Part shown: piece after piece, positions 62,174 through 64,000 of the stretch
Layout: each line of letters begins with the position of its first letter
Numbering within the stretch: the first letter of the stretch is position 1
Source: Sphingomonas sp. BT-65
GTDB lineage: Bacteria; Pseudomonadota; Alphaproteobacteria; Sphingomonadales; Sphingomonadaceae
Direction: 5' to 3'
Length of the DNA: 64,000 nucleotides
Assembly (NCBI RefSeq): GCF_026107375.2
Contig: NZ_JAPCIA010000002.1
Coordinates: 685,702 to 749,701 of the forward strand
Position numbers and translations under genes: made by a program
The notes under the pieces: model-generated
What the model was told of the DNA's origin: nothing
Database searches by the model: none
The model's input: only the letters and a program-made list of their open reading frames with translations

Positions 62174-62187
62174 TGACACCGGTTACC
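62174..62187 (+). promoter_or_regulatory. LacI-type operator upstream of kduI
   Basis: TGACACCGGTTACC, a CG-centred near-palindrome typical of LacI-family operators in alphaproteobacteria, overlapping a possible promoter (TTGAAA at 62161). Likely bound by the LacI protein at 60456. Confidence 0.6.
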
Positions 62188-62247
62188 GAATTAGTAGAAA
62201 TCGACATCCTGCCGTCTTCGCGGCGCGACGTATCATTGGAGCTCCAT

Positions 62248-63090
62248 ATGTTTGATCGGACCTATTACGCGACGCATCCGGACATGATGGAGTGCGTGTC
62301 GAACGAGGAGTTGCGCGAGCGGTACCTCATTCAGGGCCTGTTCCGGGAGGGCGAGGTTGTCCTCAACTACACGCACGCCGACCGGTTCGTGATCGGTGGG
62401 GTGGCGGTGGGCAGCGGCCCGGTCAGGCTGCCGGCGCAGGAAGAGCCGGCCTCGGCCAAGGGGCATCCGTTCCTCGAGCGGCGCGAGATGGCGGTGGTCA
62501 ATGTCGGCCAAGTCGAGGGCATCGTCACCGTCGATGGCGAGGTTTTCACGCTCGGCAACAAGGACTGCCTGTACGTCACAATGGGCGCCAAGGACGTCGA
62601 GTTCAGCGGCAACGGCGCGCGCTTCTACATCGCCTCGTGCCCCGCGCATAAGGGCTTCCAGACGCGCAAGCTCGGCATTGCCGACGCCAACGCGCTGGAA
62701 CGCGGGAGCCTGGCGGAATCGAACGAGCGCACCATCTACCAGCTGGTCATCCCGGGCGTGTGCGACAGCGCGCAGCTGGTGATGGGGCTGACCGTGCTCA
62801 AGCCGGGCAGCGTGTGGAACACCATGCCCCCGCACATCCATGAGCGGCGCAGCGAGATCTATTTCTACTTTGAGCTCGACAATCTCGACACCGACCGGGT
62901 GATGCACTTCATGGGCGAGGGCGAGGCGACCCGCCACATCGTAGTGCAGAATGAGGAAGCGGTGATCTCGCCGCCCTGGTCGATCCACATGGGGGCGGGC
63001 ACCAAGGCGTACGCGTTCATCTGGGCGATGGCGGGCGAGAACCAGGACTATACCGACATGAACGTCCTCGACATCTGCCAGCTGGCATGA
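62248..63090 (+). CDS. kduI: 4-deoxy-L-threo-5-hexosulose-uronate ketol-isomerase
   Basis: A 280-residue cupin enzyme (KduI, about 278 residues in E. coli) converting 5-keto-4-deoxyuronate to 2,5-diketo-3-deoxygluconate in pectin degradation. Markers are [40 protein letters not shown] (zinc ligands His, His, Glu) and [20 protein letters not shown]. The ATG at 62248 has a GGAG site and the family start; an upstream TTG frame is not supported. ATGA overlap with kduD. Confidence 0.95.
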   Translation: MFDRTYYATHPDMMECVSNEELRERYLIQGLFREGEVVLNYTHADRFVIGGVAVGSGPVRLPAQEEPASAKGHPFLERREMAVVNVGQVEGIVTVDGEVFTLGNKDCLYVTMGAKDVEFSGNGARFYIASCPAHKGFQTRKLGIADANALERGSLAESNERTIYQLVIPGVCDSAQLVMGLTVLKPGSVWNTMPPHIHERRSEIYFYFELDNLDTDRVMHFMGEGEATRHIVVQNEEAVISPPWSIHMGAGTKAYAFIWAMAGENQDYTDMNVLDICQLA

Positions 63091-63851
63091 CGCAGATGAC
63101 CAACCCCTTCGACCTTACGGGCAAGGTCGCCGTCGTCACCGGCGCCAACACCGGCATCGGCCAGGGCATCGCCCTCGCCCTTGCCGCGGCGGGCGCGGAT
63201 ATCGCCGCGGTCGGCCGCTCGGCCGCGGCCGAGACAGTCGGACAAGTCCGTGCGCTCGGCCGCAAGGCGGAGATCGTCAGTGCCGACCTCTCGACGATCG
63301 AGCCTGTGCAGCGGGTTGTGGACGAGACTGTGGAAAAGCTCGGCGGCTTGCACATCCTCGTCAACAATGCCGGCATCATCCGCCGCGCGGACTCGGTCGA
63401 CTTCACCGAGGAGGACTGGGACGCGGTGATCGACACCAATCTCAAGTCCGTGTTCTTCCTGTGCCAGGCGACGGCAAGGCACATGATCCCGAATGGCGGC
63501 GGCAAGATCATCAACATCGCCTCGATGCTGACCTTTCAGGGCGGCATCCGCGTGCCGAGCTATACCGCCTCGAAGAGCGGCGTCGGCGGCCTCACCAAGC
63601 TGCTCGCGAACGAATGGGCGTCGAAGGGCATTTGCGTGAACGCGATCGCGCCCGGCTACATCGCCACCAACAACACCGACGCACTGCAGAAGGACGAGAC
63701 GCGCAACCGCCAGATCCTCGAGCGCATCCCGGCGGGGCGCTGGGGCGACCCCGCGGATCTTGGCGGCGCGGCGGTGTTCCTCGCCTCGTCCGCGTCGGAC
63801 TATGTGCAAGGCCATATCCTCGCGGTAGACGGCGGCTGGCTGGCGCGCTGA
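63087..63851 (+). CDS. kduD: 2-dehydro-3-deoxy-D-gluconate 5-dehydrogenase
   Basis: A 254-residue short-chain dehydrogenase reducing 2,5-diketo-3-deoxygluconate to 2-keto-3-deoxygluconate. Rossmann motif [18 protein letters not shown] in [13 protein letters not shown], catalytic SYTASKSGV (Tyr-x3-Lys) and the C-terminal [16 protein letters not shown]. Overlaps kduI by four bases. Confidence 0.95.
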   Translation: MTQMTNPFDLTGKVAVVTGANTGIGQGIALALAAAGADIAAVGRSAAAETVGQVRALGRKAEIVSADLSTIEPVQRVVDETVEKLGGLHILVNNAGIIRRADSVDFTEEDWDAVIDTNLKSVFFLCQATARHMIPNGGGKIINIASMLTFQGGIRVPSYTASKSGVGGLTKLLANEWASKGICVNAIAPGYIATNNTDALQKDETRNRQILERIPAGRWGDPADLGGAAVFLASSASDYVQGHILAVDGGWLAR

Positions 63852-63876
63852 GCGCCGGCATAGCTGAGGAGACATC

Positions 63877-64000
63877 ATGGCCGGCCCTATCGTCTGTTTC
63901 GGCGAGTTGCTGCTTCGCCTGACCGCGCCGGGGCGTGAGCTGCTGCTGCAGACGCCGCGGTTCGAGGTGGTGGTGGGGGGCGCGGAGGCCAATGTCGGGA
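63877..64000 (+). CDS. kdgK: 2-keto-3-deoxygluconate kinase, N-terminal part (cut by window edge)
   Basis: The first 41 codons read MAGPIVCFGELLLRLTAPGR followed by ...VVVGGAEANVG, the start of a PfkB-family sugar kinase with the FGE..RL and GGAxxN motifs of KdgK. It would phosphorylate the product of KduD. 25 bases after kduD with a GAGGAG site upstream. Partial, so the name relies on the motif and operon. Confidence 0.85.
   Translation, partial: MAGPIVCFGELLLRLTAPGRELLLQTPRFEVVVGGAEANVG

Overview
The window looks like chromosome of a high-GC sphingomonad-type alphaproteobacterium (Sphingomonas or a close relative). This is inferred from the gene set: TamA/TamB, an exosortase operon, a TonB receptor paired with a small His-rich protein, homogentisate catabolism, and uxaA/kduI/kduD uronate catabolism with a LacI regulator. 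It was not tested by any search.

Region 1 (1-6.0 kb) is a metal and copper resistance locus. It holds the start of a CopA multicopper oxidase (minus strand) and a CnrY/CnrX/CnrH-like anti-sigma/sensor/ECF-sigma trio whose sensor keeps the five CnrX metal ligands at exact spacing. It also holds copC, copD, a Cu P1B-ATPase and a CueR-type MerR regulator. Two nearly identical MerR-type operators with overlong spacers precede the oxidase and the ATPase.

Region 2 (6-33 kb) is accessory DNA. After an acyltransferase and an AbiE antitoxin with a truncated toxin remnant comes a run of small single genes. They are separated by about 19 copies of two related intergenic repeats (types A and B, which share their ends), all in the same orientation whatever the strand of the gene between them. 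At least four of the genes are immunity proteins with no toxin nearby: SMI1/KNR4, Imm70, SUKH-3 and Tdi1/DUF1851. Most of the others are unknown. The layout resembles a gene-cassette array, but no integron integrase or canonical attC core is visible. Larger blocks sit inside the array, bounded by partial repeats: a phage tailspike module (9.5-12.4 kb), a TetR/MMPL plus LysR/SnoaL-like block (15.9-20.6 kb), and a five-gene exosortase/VIT-protein/two-component operon (25.6-31.5 kb).

Region 3 (33-36 kb) has a nucleotidyltransferase-HEPN protein, an AlpA-type regulator and a P4-type tyrosine integrase next to tRNA-Glu(UUC), which is a typical integration site.

Region 4 (36-57 kb) is mostly core-like. 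It contains a type I secretion ABC transporter and adaptor, hppD and hmgA (tyrosine degradation), a Baeyer-Villiger-type monooxygenase, tamB/tamA, a metal-type TonB receptor with its small His-rich partner, malate synthase G and a MarR regulator.

Region 5 (55-64 kb) is uronate/pectin catabolism. A minus-strand operon (uxaA, fructuronate-reductase-type dehydrogenase, FAH-family hydratase, hexuronate-type MFS transporter) runs divergently from a LacI regulator. A plus-strand kduI-kduD-kdgK operon follows a LacI-type operator. Between them lies a degenerate second copy of the 3' part of the lacI gene.
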